The notes under the pieces were generated by a model that was given only the letters and a program-made list of their open reading frames with translations, was not told the DNA's origin and made no database searches. Both the position numbers and the translations under genes were made by a program. A stretch of 64,000 nt of DNA from Caballeronia arvi (GTDB taxonomy: Bacteria; Pseudomonadota; Gammaproteobacteria; Burkholderiales; Burkholderiaceae): the NCBI RefSeq assembly GCF_001544695.2, contig NZ_FCOM02000006.1, positions 218,702 to 282,701 on the forward strand, written 5' to 3'. This document shows positions 1 to 8,916 of the stretch, in pieces (position 1 is the stretch's first letter; the number at the start of each line of letters is the position of its first letter).

Positions 1-468
1 GGCGGCGCTGTAGTTCACCTGCCCGCGATTGCCGATCACGCCCGACACCGACGCGATCGTCACGATGCGGCCGCCCTGCTTCGCGCGGACCATCGGCATC
101 GTCAGCGGATGGATCACGTTGTAGAAAGCGTCGAGGCCCGTTTCGATCACGACGTCCCAGTCTTCTTCGGTGAGCGCGGGAAACGCGGCATCGCGCGTCA
201 CGCCTGCACTGCACACGATGCCGTAATACGGACCATGCGCGGCGACATCCGCTTCGAGTGCCGCGCGGCAGGCGGCGCGGTCGCGCACGTCGAACTGAAC
301 GACGCGCGCCGAACCGCCTTGCGCTGCGATGCCCGCGGTCACGGCTTCCGCTTCGGCGCGGCCGGTCCGGCAATGCACGGAGACGGCGAAGCCGTCGGCG
401 GCCAGTTGATAGGCAATGGCGCGGCCGATACCGCGGCTTGCACCCGTTACTAAAACTCGACGGATCAT
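1..468 (-). CDS. apeQ: 3-oxoacyl-ACP reductase of the aryl polyene cluster, 3' end beyond the window
   Basis: This is a short-chain dehydrogenase that would reduce the 3-keto group of the growing polyene on its carrier protein with NADPH. The translation from 468 begins MIRRVLVTGASRGIGRA, with the TGxxxGIG dinucleotide motif near residue 8. It continues with CSAGV in the NAG position, the catalytic Ser in IASVSG, and Tyr in NYSAA at the left edge. The catalytic Lys and about 90 C-terminal residues lie outside. Its ATG overlaps the stop of the dehydratase gene by 4 nt, so it belongs to the same operon. FabG-like family membership is seen; the APE role comes from gene order. Confidence 0.9.
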   Translation of the reverse strand, partial: MIRRVLVTGASRGIGRAIAYQLAADGFAVSVHCRTGRAEAEAVTAGIAAQGGSARVVQFDVRDRAACRAALEADVAAHGPYYGIVCSAGVTRDAAFPALTEEDWDVVIETGLDAFYNVIHPLTMPMVRAKQGGRIVTIASVSGVIGNRGQVNYSAA

Positions 469-947
469 GCGCTCACGCTCCCTTCGATGAACGTCTGAAA
501 ATCATGGGGCTGAAAGACCTTGATGACGGCGTCCGCATATCGGTGGCCGTCATGTTCGATGGTGCATTCGTACGCGCCGTGGCCTTCCTCGCTGCGCAGC
601 ACTTCGCGCACGCCGATGACGAGCCGCGCCCCGCGCGCGAACACGCTCGCGTGCGCCTGATAGCTGCGCGTGCCGAGCAGCACGCCGGGGCGTGCGCGTT
701 CGCCGCTGCGCATCGCGATCAGCGAAACGTGCGCGGCCACGCTCTGGGCCATCAGCTCGATACCGATCCACGCGGGCATCGCGCCGTGCTCGTCGGCGTA
801 CCACGCGTCGGGGCGCACGGTGGCGCGCGCCGTCAGCGTCTCGTCGCCGAACGACGTGACGGCGTCCAACAGCAGCATCGTGCCGCGATGAGGAATGATC
901 GATTCGATCGGCGGAAAGACTTCGTTGCTATTCATCGCGCTGTTCAT
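465..947 (-). CDS. apeP: 3-hydroxyacyl-ACP dehydratase, ApeP type
   Basis: The 160-residue protein is a hot-dog-fold dehydratase. The N-terminal motif IPHRGTMLLLDAV (about residues 18-30) contains the conserved His, and a central IELMAQSVAAH helix follows. The family removes water from 3-hydroxyacyl-ACP to give the conjugated double bond of aryl polyenes. The start at 947 gives a 4-nt ATGA overlap with the ketosynthase gene, and the gene overlaps apeQ in the same way. A second dehydratase domain of the pathway is fused to the AMP ligase at 8913-10616, so the operon keeps two dehydratases, as the E. coli APE locus does. Confidence 0.9.
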   Translation of the reverse strand: MNSAMNSNEVFPPIESIIPHRGTMLLLDAVTSFGDETLTARATVRPDAWYADEHGAMPAWIGIELMAQSVAAHVSLIAMRSGERARPGVLLGTRSYQAHASVFARGARLVIGVREVLRSEEGHGAYECTIEHDGHRYADAVIKVFQPHDFQTFIEGSVSA

Positions 948-2134
948 CCTCGATCCGCGAGAATCAGGCTGACATTGCTGCCGCCGAACGCGAACGAATT
1001 GCTCATCGCATGACGCGTGCCCGCCGTGCGCGCCAGGCGGCGCTTAGTCCCGACGAGATCGAGGGCGGGCAGCGCGGCGTCGGCTTCGCCGTCCCAGACA
1101 TGCAGCGGCAAAGCCATGTCGTCGCGCGCGAGCGTGAGCCACGCGAAACCGAGTTCCGTCGCGCCCGCCGCGCCGAGCAGGTGGCCCGTGAAAGGTTTGG
1201 TGCCGCTCGCCGCCACGCCGTCCGGAAACACGCGCGCCATCAGATGCGCTTCCATTTCGTCGTTCTTGCGCGTGGCCGTCGCGTGCATGTTCACGTAGCC
1301 GATGTCGCCTGGCGTCACGCCCGCATCGGCGAGCGCGGCGCGCAGCGCCATTTCGCCGCCGACGCCTTGCGGATCGGGCGCCGACACGTGATGCGCGTCG
1401 CTCGATTCGCCCACGCCGGCGAGACGCACGGCGCCTTCGTCGCGCGTCATCAGGAACACGGCCGCGCCCTCGCCGATGTTGATGCCGTTACGGTTGCGGC
1501 TCATCGGATTGGTGCGCACCGGGCTGACCGAGTCGAGCGAGGCGAAGCCCTGCACGGTCAGCTCGCACAGCGTGTCGACACCGCCGACGATCAGCGCATC
1601 GCACAGGTTCAGTTGCAGGAGACGGCGCGCTGCCGCGAACGCCTTCGCGCTCGACGTGCAAGCGGTCGACACGGTGAACGCCGGGCCTTGAAGGTTCAGC
1701 GCAGCGGCCGCGAACGGCGCCGCCGTGCCGATTTCCATCTGCCGATAGTCGAAGCTTTGCGGCAAGTCACCCGTTTTCGTGCGATGCGCAAACGCGGCTT
1801 CCGCCGCGCCGACGCCCGATGTGCTCGTGCCGAGCACCACGCCGATGCGCGCGGAGCCGTAACGCGCGCGCGCCGCTTCGATCTCGGGACGAATCAGTTC
1901 GAGCGCCGCGAGCAGCAGACGATTGTTGCGGCAATCGAAGCGTTCGAGTGCGGCGGGCGGCGCGATGTCGAGCGGCGCGAGCACGCGGCCGACGAACGCG
2001 TCGCCGTTCTTCATCGACATCGGGCCCATGCCGGGCGATTCCGATACCGCCAGCGCGGACGCGATCGCATCGGCGTCGTTGCCGAGCGCGTTGAGCATGC
2101 CGAGCGCATTCAGATAGACAGGCGGCCGCGTCAT
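944..2134 (-). CDS. apeO: beta-ketoacyl-ACP synthase, ApeO type
   Basis: This 396-residue condensing enzyme has a complete active site. The Cys lies in STACTSSAKA (about Cys159), one His in NMHATATRKND (the usual HGTGT is HATAT here) and the second His in KPFTGHLLGAAGATE. The start at 2134 was chosen because its ATG overlaps the upstream stop by 4 nt and the protein then opens with the family-like VYLNALGMLNALG. In the characterised E. coli system the equivalent enzyme pairs with the chain-length-factor-like protein ApeC, which is encoded at the head of this operon. It would extend the aryl starter with malonyl units in the cytoplasm. Confidence 0.92.
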   Translation of the reverse strand: MTRPPVYLNALGMLNALGNDADAIASALAVSESPGMGPMSMKNGDAFVGRVLAPLDIAPPAALERFDCRNNRLLLAALELIRPEIEAARARYGSARIGVVLGTSTSGVGAAEAAFAHRTKTGDLPQSFDYRQMEIGTAAPFAAAALNLQGPAFTVSTACTSSAKAFAAARRLLQLNLCDALIVGGVDTLCELTVQGFASLDSVSPVRTNPMSRNRNGINIGEGAAVFLMTRDEGAVRLAGVGESSDAHHVSAPDPQGVGGEMALRAALADAGVTPGDIGYVNMHATATRKNDEMEAHLMARVFPDGVAASGTKPFTGHLLGAAGATELGFAWLTLARDDMALPLHVWDGEADAALPALDLVGTKRRLARTAGTRHAMSNSFAFGGSNVSLILADRG

Positions 2135-4548
2135 GCGGATTTTCTCCCTGGGGTTGGCATGCCCATCGGTGCGAGCAGCACGGAGACGAGGATGCCGAGC
2201 GTGAGTGTGGCGCCGAAGCTCTTCAGCGCGGGCATGGCGCTCATGCCGAGCATGCCGAACGACAGCAGCGTCGTCGCCGCCGACAGCAGCACGCCCGTCC
2301 AGACCGCGCCGAGGTCCGCGCCGTCGCGCAGGCAGCCTTCGCGCAGGAACACTGCGTAATTCGCGCCGACGCCGAGCACCAGCATCAGCGCGAGGCAGTT
2401 GAACAGGTTGAGCGGCACGCGCGCATAGCCGAACACCGCGAGCGTCACGCCGACGGCGAGCAGCACGGGCAATGTCGTCGCGATGCCGCCGCGCAGGCGA
2501 TAGCGCGCGATCATCAGCACGAGCACGAGCAACAGCGCGCCGGCGAGCCACATGCCGCTGTCGACGCGATATTCGCCGAAGAGCTTCGACACGCCCGCGG
2601 CCTTGTCGACGAACGTGACGCCATCAGTGACGCGCGCCGTCTCGATCAGCGCGGGCAGATTCTGCGGCGTGACGCGGCGCGGCATTACGATGGCCGCGTA
2701 GCCGTGCCGACCGTGCGCCTCCACCGCGCCGAGCCACAAATGCGCAAACGGCTTCGACCAGTTCGCGGCGAGCCAGCGCTCGACAGTCAGCGGCGGCGTG
2801 CCGCTCTGCGCGAACGAGCCGATCCACGCATCGGCGACGTCGTCGCGGAAGCCCGCTTGCAGCAGCGTCGCGCGCAAGGCGGCGGGATCGGCGAAGACGT
2901 GTTGCGCGAACAGCGCACGGTCTTCGGCCTGGCGCCGCCCCGACGGCACGAACTGCGTGACCGAGCGCCAGCCGTCCACCGATTGCCGGCCCGGCAGCGC
3001 ATCGAGCTTGGCGCCGAGCGCTTCCGCGCGTTGCAGCACGAGTTCCTGCGTCGCGCCTTGCACCACGAAAAACTGCGCGGTGTTGTCGATGCCGACCGCA
3101 TCGCGCACGCGATTCTCCTGCGCGACGAGCGCCGGATCGCGCTGGATCAATAGATGGATGTCGTCGTCGCTTTCGAGCAGCAGCCAGCCCGGCGCGCAAA
3201 CGGCGGCGAGCACGATCGCCACGGCCCACGAACGCTTCGCGCCGATCGCGCGTTGCCAGTGCACGAGCAGCAGCGCCGCGCGCGCGAAGAGACGCCGCTG
3301 CGTGGCCTTCGGTCCCTTGGCCAACATCGCGGGCAGCAGCCACATGACCGAAGCGAACGCGACGCAAATGCCTGTCATCGCGAAACAGGCGATCTGCTTG
3401 AGCGCGGGAAACGGCGCCCACGCGAGGATCGCGTAGCCGAGCAGGCTGGTGGCGAGTGCCACACAGAGCGCGGGCCGCACCGCGCGCGCGCCTTGCTTCG
3501 CGTCCCAGTCGCGCGGCGCGCCGAGATAGACGACGAAATACTGAATCGAGTAATCGACGGCCTCGCCGATCAGGCTCGCGCCGAACACGAGCGTCAGCAG
3601 ATGCAGCTTGCCGAACACGGCCATCGTGACGGCCAGCGCGCCGGCGATGCCGAGCGCCGTCGACAGAAAACCGAGCAGCAAAAGACGCGGCGAGCGGAAC
3701 ACCCACAGCATCAGGAGCGCGATGCCGCACGCGGACGCGATGCCGATCAGATGCACCTCGCGCTCCGATGCGCGCCGTGCCGACTCCGCGTAGAACACGG
3801 CGCCCGCGCGCGCGACCGACACATCGGGCCACACGGAGCGCATCGACGCCTGCGCCTGAGACGCCGCCGACAGCACCGCGCGCTGCACGCGCGATTCGTA
3901 CGCCGAGCCATTCAGCGTCGTGACGATGAGCACGCTGGTCGAATGACCGCGATGCGCGACGAGCATGTTGTCTTCTAGATCCAGATTCGACGTCGCGAGC
4001 GGCAGCGCGGACAGCCAGTGTTCGAGCCAGCCGAACGGATCGGCGGCGAGCGGCGTCGCGAGCGGGCCGCGCACCGGGTTGTAGATGCGCTGCATCAGCG
4101 CGTCATGTAGCGATGCCGCGCTGGCGGACGCATGCACGAGCGTGTCGCGGTCATCGCGCGTCAGGAGGCCGAAGCGATACGGCGCGTAGAGTCCACCGAT
4201 TTGCGCGATATCGAAAGGCGGCAATTCCGCCGTCACCGATGCGAACGCGCCGCTCTCTTTCAGCGCCGCGCCGAACTGACGGGCGGCCGCTTTCGCGTGA
4301 TCCGCGTCCCGGCTCGTCACGAGGAACACCGTGCGGTCGCCGAGCGCACCAGCAAGCCGATCCACGGCCAGTTCGGCGACGGGGTCCGCTTCCGTCGCGG
4401 GCAGCAGCGCGAGCAGGTTCGTCTCCAGCGGCGACGGCCCGGAAAAACGATGCACGCAATACAGCACCGCGACGAGCGCGAGCGCGACCCACGCGGCGCG
4501 GATGCGCCACGGCGATGTCGTCGTGCGTTGCCAGCGCCACGGTGTCAT
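2131..4548 (-). CDS. apeM: MMPL/RND-type lipid exporter, ApeM
   Basis: The predicted protein has 805 residues and two similar halves, each with one TM helix, a large periplasmic domain and about five clustered TM helices, the architecture of MMPL exporters. The first half has GEAVDYSIQYF in the membrane. The matching place in the second half reads GVGANYAVFLREG, so the usual Asp is Asn there. The start at 4548 (MTPWRWQRTTTSPWR) overlaps the lolA-like stop by 4 nt; a longer in-frame reading exists upstream but would run through that gene. It probably moves the finished aryl polyene lipid across the inner membrane and hands it to the LolA-like carrier. Confidence 0.88.
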   Translation of the reverse strand: MTPWRWQRTTTSPWRIRAAWVALALVAVLYCVHRFSGPSPLETNLLALLPATEADPVAELAVDRLAGALGDRTVFLVTSRDADHAKAAARQFGAALKESGAFASVTAELPPFDIAQIGGLYAPYRFGLLTRDDRDTLVHASASAASLHDALMQRIYNPVRGPLATPLAADPFGWLEHWLSALPLATSNLDLEDNMLVAHRGHSTSVLIVTTLNGSAYESRVQRAVLSAASQAQASMRSVWPDVSVARAGAVFYAESARRASEREVHLIGIASACGIALLMLWVFRSPRLLLLGFLSTALGIAGALAVTMAVFGKLHLLTLVFGASLIGEAVDYSIQYFVVYLGAPRDWDAKQGARAVRPALCVALATSLLGYAILAWAPFPALKQIACFAMTGICVAFASVMWLLPAMLAKGPKATQRRLFARAALLLVHWQRAIGAKRSWAVAIVLAAVCAPGWLLLESDDDIHLLIQRDPALVAQENRVRDAVGIDNTAQFFVVQGATQELVLQRAEALGAKLDALPGRQSVDGWRSVTQFVPSGRRQAEDRALFAQHVFADPAALRATLLQAGFRDDVADAWIGSFAQSGTPPLTVERWLAANWSKPFAHLWLGAVEAHGRHGYAAIVMPRRVTPQNLPALIETARVTDGVTFVDKAAGVSKLFGEYRVDSGMWLAGALLLVLVLMIARYRLRGGIATTLPVLLAVGVTLAVFGYARVPLNLFNCLALMLVLGVGANYAVFLREGCLRDGADLGAVWTGVLLSAATTLLSFGMLGMSAMPALKSFGATLTLGILVSVLLAPMGMPTPGRKSA

Positions 4549-5171
4549 GGCGCGCTCAGCAAGGTGCGCTCGGCGGACGGAAGCTCGTCGGTTGCTTCGC
4601 TCTTCGTGAACTCGATGCGCGTGACGTCGCCGTTGGCGAGATCGATCCGCAGGCTCTTCAGGAATGCGCCGCCCGTCATGTGCAGGCTTGCTATCGCCTG
4701 CGCGAGCTGCGGCTGGTTCGGCTTCAGATCGAGCGTCCAGTCCGACACAGAGCCGCGTGCATCGACATCGAACTGTGAGTACAGCGCGGACAGATCGCCG
4801 CCGAGCATCGCGCGCATCATCTTCGATACCTGCGCGACGCCGCGCACGCCCTGCGCACTTTTCGTGCGGACGCGGCGGCCGTTCGCATCGGCCTCGGCGA
4901 CGCCCGCATCGGTGATGACGTAAGTCGCCGCGTAAGGCGTGTCCACGCGCCAGATCACGCCACGATCGCGCAGGAACACGAGCATGCCCGTGCTGACGAG
5001 CGGCTGCTTCATCGCGGAGAGCGTCTGCGTCTGCGTGAAGCGCGCGCGCACGCCCTTCGTCTGCGCGAGCCGCGACGTCACTTGCGAGACGAGCGCCGGA
5101 TCGGCGCTTGCGGCGTGTGCGGACGCAACGGAGAAAAGCGCCGCAACCAGCAGCGCGCGAAACATCGTCAT
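4545..5171 (-). CDS. apeL: LolA-like periplasmic lipid carrier, ApeL
   Basis: The 208-residue protein starts MTMFRALLVAALFSVASAHA, a clear signal peptide. The mature part has the LolA-type pattern: VRARFTQTQTLSAM, a GMLVFLRDRGVIWRVDTPY strand segment and a C-terminal NGDVTRIEFTK. In APE and related pigment clusters a LolA homologue is thought to carry the lipid-linked product across the periplasm. Start 5171 gives a 4-nt overlap with the thioesterase stop. Other ATGs at 5180 and 5165 are in frame, so the N-terminus is uncertain by three residues. Between this gene and apeO lies only apeM; no DUF3261 lipoprotein (ApeN) gene is present. Confidence 0.88.
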   Translation of the reverse strand: MTMFRALLVAALFSVASAHAASADPALVSQVTSRLAQTKGVRARFTQTQTLSAMKQPLVSTGMLVFLRDRGVIWRVDTPYAATYVITDAGVAEADANGRRVRTKSAQGVRGVAQVSKMMRAMLGGDLSALYSQFDVDARGSVSDWTLDLKPNQPQLAQAIASLHMTGGAFLKSLRIDLANGDVTRIEFTKSEATDELPSAERTLLSAP

Positions 5172-5605
5172 CGCGCCCATACGCGCTCCAGCTTCTCGAA
5201 CACCACTGGCGGCGACAGGAACTGCAACTCGTGCGTCGCCGCATCGACGGCGACCTGGATCGTGTAGCCCTTGGTCAGCCGCTCGCCCGTTTCGCAATCG
5301 ACGAGTTCATAGCCGATCTTCAGGCGGTTTTCGTATTCGAGCAGTTCGGCGCGCACTTCGATGCGTTGTCCGTAGGTCGCGGGACGCACGTACTTCAGGT
5401 GCGCCTCGACGACCGGCCACAGATAGCCGGACGCCTGCATCTCGCGATAGTCGTAATCGAACGCGCGTTGCAGCGCCGAACGCGCCGCCTCGAAATACTT
5501 GAGATAGTGGCCGTGCCAGCATACGTTCATCGCATCGACGTCGTGAAACGGCACTTCGACGATCGCGCTTGCCTTGAGCGTTCGCGTTTGCAGGACGTCA
5601 GCCAT
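5168..5605 (-). CDS. apeK: acyl-CoA/ACP thioesterase, hot-dog 4HBT family, ApeK
   Basis: The 145-residue protein carries the 4-hydroxybenzoyl-CoA thioesterase signature VPFHDVDAMNVCWHGHYLKY, in which the first Asp is the usual catalytic residue, followed by FEAARSAL. It probably hydrolyses acyl thioesters, either editing stalled intermediates or releasing product. ATG at 5605 lies 8 nt inside the ammonia-lyase gene. A longer reading to 5629 would overlap that gene by 32 nt and adds no family-like sequence. It overlaps apeL by 4 nt. Confidence 0.87.
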   Translation of the reverse strand: MADVLQTRTLKASAIVEVPFHDVDAMNVCWHGHYLKYFEAARSALQRAFDYDYREMQASGYLWPVVEAHLKYVRPATYGQRIEVRAELLEYENRLKIGYELVDCETGERLTKGYTIQVAVDAATHELQFLSPPVVFEKLERVWAR

Positions 5606-7178
5606 GACGCGGCTCCTTCGCGTCCGCATCGACCAGCCCGCATTGCGCGATGCGTGCCGTCAGCGCGCGCAGATCGTGTTCGAGCGCACGATCCTCCGCG
5701 ACGAACGGCGAAACCGACGCGACCGTTTCCGCGAAGTCGCGCAACGGCGCGGGCACGGGCGTGTCCGGAGCGAGACGCAGGCGCAGGTTCAGCGCCTGCA
5801 CGGCGGCGAGCGTATGCGCCGCCGCGACCTGCTCCGTCAGTTCGAGCACGCGCAGGCAGTCGCGCGCGGCGATCGTGCCCATGCTGACCTTGTCCTGGTT
5901 GTGCGCTTCCGTCGAGCGCGAGAACACGCTCGCGGGCATCGTGTGCTTGAGCGCCTCGGCCGTCCACGCGGACGCCGAAATCTGCACGGCCTTGAAGCCG
6001 TGATTGATCGGCGCACGCGCGGGCGCCGCGCCCGTCAGATTGCGCGGCAGGCCGTTGTTGAACTTGTCGTCGACGATCAGCGCGAGCTGGCGATCCATCA
6101 AGTCCGCGAGATTGGCGACGGCGGTCTTGAGCGCGTCCATCGCGAACGCGATATGGCCGCCGTAGAAGTTGCCGCCGTGCAGCACGCGCTCGGCGTCCGG
6201 GTCGATCAGCGGATTGTCGTTTGCACTGTTCAGTTCGTTCTCGATGTCGCGGCGCATCCACGTGAGCGCATCGGCGGCCACGCCGATCACGTGCGGTGCG
6301 CAGCGAATCGAATAGCGGTCCTGCAGACGATGACCCGGCGTGTCGTCGCGGCCCGCGAGATCGTCGCGGATCCATGCGGCGGCTTCGGCCTGGCCCGCGT
6401 GCGGCTTGACCGCGAAGATCGTCGCGTCGAAATGCGCGGCGCGGCCGTCGAGCGCCAGCGTCGAGAGCGCCGTGAGGCGCGCGGCGAGCCGCGTCAGATG
6501 ACGCGCGCGCGCGAACGCGAGACACGCGAGGCCGGTCATCACCGCCGTGCCGTTCATCAGCGCGAGCCCTTCCTTCGGCGCAAGCGTGAGCGGGCTCACG
6601 CCGAGCGCGGACCAAACGCCGGCGGCATCGCGCAGGGTTCCGTCGAACATCACGTCGCGCTCGCCGACGAGCGCCGCCGCCACATAGGACAACGGCGTCA
6701 GATCGCCACTCGCGCCGACCGAGCCTTCCGACGGAATGCGCGGCAGCACGCGATGGTTGATCAGGTCCGCGAGCCGTTCGAGCAGCACGAGACGCACGCC
6801 GGAAAATCCGTACGCCAGCGAGTTCAGACGCGCGGCGATGACGGCGAGCGTCTGCGCGTCGTCGAGATACGCGCCCATGCCGCAGCCGTGATAGCGCGTG
6901 AGTTGCAGCGGCAGCGCTTCGACGAGCGCCATCGGCACGTCGACGACGCACGCGTCGCCGTATCCGGTGTTCACGCCGTACACGGTCTTGCCCGCCGCGA
7001 GATGACGGCGCAGGAAATCCGCGCCGCGTCCGATGCGGGCGCGCCAGTCGGCGTCGCGATTCAGCGCGACCGGCGCGCGATTCGTCGCGATCGACACCAC
7101 TTCTTCGATCGTCACGCGCCGGCCGCCGAATGTCACGGTTCGTGCGCGCGTTGAGTCGATCAGATCATGCTCGGACAT
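5598..7178 (-). CDS. MIO-type aromatic amino acid ammonia-lyase in the APE operon
   Basis: This 526-residue enzyme has the Ala-Ser-Gly triad that cyclises into the MIO electrophile (GSVGASGDLTPLSY, near residue 153). It also has the YGVNTGYGD loop and NDNPLIDP region of the HAL/PAL/TAL superfamily. The substrate-selectivity stretch reads RYHGCGMG; a His at this place is compatible with a tyrosine-type lyase, but this is inference. In an APE operon it would supply the cinnamoyl or 4-coumaroyl starter by deamination. It has no neighbouring hutU, hutI or hutG, which argues against histidine breakdown. It is inserted between apeJ and apeK, overlapping them by 14 and 8 nt. Confidence 0.88.
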   Translation of the reverse strand: MSEHDLIDSTRARTVTFGGRRVTIEEVVSIATNRAPVALNRDADWRARIGRGADFLRRHLAAGKTVYGVNTGYGDACVVDVPMALVEALPLQLTRYHGCGMGAYLDDAQTLAVIAARLNSLAYGFSGVRLVLLERLADLINHRVLPRIPSEGSVGASGDLTPLSYVAAALVGERDVMFDGTLRDAAGVWSALGVSPLTLAPKEGLALMNGTAVMTGLACLAFARARHLTRLAARLTALSTLALDGRAAHFDATIFAVKPHAGQAEAAAWIRDDLAGRDDTPGHRLQDRYSIRCAPHVIGVAADALTWMRRDIENELNSANDNPLIDPDAERVLHGGNFYGGHIAFAMDALKTAVANLADLMDRQLALIVDDKFNNGLPRNLTGAAPARAPINHGFKAVQISASAWTAEALKHTMPASVFSRSTEAHNQDKVSMGTIAARDCLRVLELTEQVAAAHTLAAVQALNLRLRLAPDTPVPAPLRDFAETVASVSPFVAEDRALEHDLRALTARIAQCGLVDADAKEPRHG

Positions 7179-8916
7179 CGTTTCCTCCGGACGCCGCGGC
7201 TTCCGTCATCGTTTTGCCGGGACGCGCCCAGAAATCGAAAAAATTGAACCATTGATAGGGAGCCTTGCGGCAATAGTGTTCGAGACGCGACGCGTAGCGC
7301 TGCGCCCACCCCGCGATGTGCTGCGCGCGTTCGCGGCGCGGCAAGGCGATGCGCTCCGCGAACGGCTCGAAATACAGCCGATGGCGGCCATCGCGTTCCT
7401 TGAGGCAGAAGAACAGAAACACGGGACAGCCGAGCGCATGCGCGAGCACATACGGCCCCTGCGCGAACGGCGCGGTCGCGCCGAGGAAGCGCGCGTGCGT
7501 CGTGCGGCCCGATTCGCGCGCGGGCACGCGGTCGCCGACGATCACGAGCAGCTCGCCCGCGTCGATGCGCGCCTTCATCATCATCGACGTCTCGGGGCCG
7601 AAGTCGCTCACCGGAACGAGGTGCTTCGCGAAGTCGCCATGCGCCGACGACAGCACGCTGTTGAAGCGCTTCGCGTGCTCCGTGTAGACGATGGCCGTCA
7701 CTTTCGCGTGACCGTTGCGCACCGCAAGCGCGCGCGTCATTTCGAGGTTGCCGAGATGTGCGCCGATGACGAGCGCGCCGCGTCCGCTCGCGACGAGCGC
7801 TTCGAACGCGGCGGGATCGTCGAACACGACATCGTTTGCAGCGATGCGGCCCGACCACGCAGCCAGCTTGTCGAGCCCCGACTGCGCGAACGCGAGCATC
7901 TGCCGGTACGCGGAACGCCAGCCCGGGCGCGGCGTGCGTTCACCCGCCGCCGCATCCTCCAGATGCGAGAAATATCGATGCGACGCGGCGCGCGCGGCAC
8001 GACCCGTCAGCAGGAAATAGCCGACGATCGGATGCAGCCACAGTCCCGTGAATCGCATGCCGAACAGACGGCAACTGAGCGCGAGCAGCGCCATGCCGAG
8101 CCGGCTGCCGCGCTCCGCGACGCGCCACCAGCCTGCATCTTCGCGCGCGGCGGGAGAGGTTTTTCGCGGCATCGCCTTGTGCGCGAGCAGCATCGGCAGA
8201 CGCAGCAGCATGCCGCATACGAGGCGCGTGTGGCTCGCGCTGATGCGCACGTTGTCCCACAGCACGTCGAAGTGCGATACGCCGTCCGTCGCGTAGGTAA
8301 CGCGCGTCGGCACGGTGCGAAACGCGAGCCGCCGCCAGTGCAGACGCACGAGAATTTCGATGTCGAAGTCCATGCGCGTGCCGATTCGCACGCTGTCGAT
8401 GAGCGCGCAGACCGCATCGAGCGGATACAGGCGAAAGCCGCACATCGAATCGCGGATCGTGAACGACAGCGTTTCGATCCACACCCACACATGCGTCACG
8501 TAACGGCCGTAGAGACGCGACTTCGGCACGCTTTCATCGTAGACGGGGCGACCGAGAATCACCGCGCCCGGCTCGGCGCGCGCCGCCGCGAGAAAGCGCG
8601 GCACGTCGTTCGCGTCGTGCTGGCCGTCGGCATCGATCTGCAACGCGTGCGTGTAATCCGCGCCGCGCGCCGCGCGCAGTCCCGCCATCACGGCTGCGCC
8701 CTTGCCGCCGTTGACGGGCAAGCGCAGCAGCGTCATCTGCTCGCGATACTGCGCGGCGAGCGCCGCGAGGACGGCTTGCGTGGCTTCGTCGCTGCCGTCA
8801 TCGACGACGAACATCGGCAAGCCGTGCACGGCGAGGCGCGCGAGCGTGCCGCCGATCGCGTCCTTGTGGTTGTAGATCGGAATGACGATGCACGTCCGCA
8901 GGTTCGCGCCGCTCAT
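7165..8916 (-). CDS. apeJ: fusion of family 2 glycosyltransferase and LpxL-like acyltransferase, ApeJ
   Basis: The protein has 583 residues. Residues 1-230 are a GT-A glycosyltransferase with TCIVIPIYNHKDA, VVDDGSDE and LQIDADGQHD (metal/nucleotide-binding Asp motif). Residues of about 290-570 form a lipid A biosynthesis-type acyltransferase with HLGNLE (the HX4E motif) and IVGDRVPARE. Bifunctional proteins of this kind build or decorate the lipid anchor of aryl polyenes at the inner membrane. ATG 8916 overlaps the apeHI stop by 4 nt, so the 12 extra residues of the longer reading are unlikely. Confidence 0.9.
   Translation of the reverse strand: MSGANLRTCIVIPIYNHKDAIGGTLARLAVHGLPMFVVDDGSDEATQAVLAALAAQYREQMTLLRLPVNGGKGAAVMAGLRAARGADYTHALQIDADGQHDANDVPRFLAAARAEPGAVILGRPVYDESVPKSRLYGRYVTHVWVWIETLSFTIRDSMCGFRLYPLDAVCALIDSVRIGTRMDFDIEILVRLHWRRLAFRTVPTRVTYATDGVSHFDVLWDNVRISASHTRLVCGMLLRLPMLLAHKAMPRKTSPAAREDAGWWRVAERGSRLGMALLALSCRLFGMRFTGLWLHPIVGYFLLTGRAARAASHRYFSHLEDAAAGERTPRPGWRSAYRQMLAFAQSGLDKLAAWSGRIAANDVVFDDPAAFEALVASGRGALVIGAHLGNLEMTRALAVRNGHAKVTAIVYTEHAKRFNSVLSSAHGDFAKHLVPVSDFGPETSMMMKARIDAGELLVIVGDRVPARESGRTTHARFLGATAPFAQGPYVLAHALGCPVFLFFCLKERDGRHRLYFEPFAERIALPRRERAQHIAGWAQRYASRLEHYCRKAPYQWFNFFDFWARPGKTMTEAAASGGNDVRA

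Noticed and set aside
2131..5244. A longer start for the MMPL exporter at 5244
   Set aside because: The extra 232 residues read through the lolA-like gene and are low-complexity; the 4548 ATG overlaps the stop exactly as the other junctions do.
5574..7154. A 526-codon open frame on the plus strand across the ammonia-lyase gene
   Set aside because: It mirrors the lyase frame, is Arg/His-rich and has no family motif. It is a by-product of GC-rich third positions.
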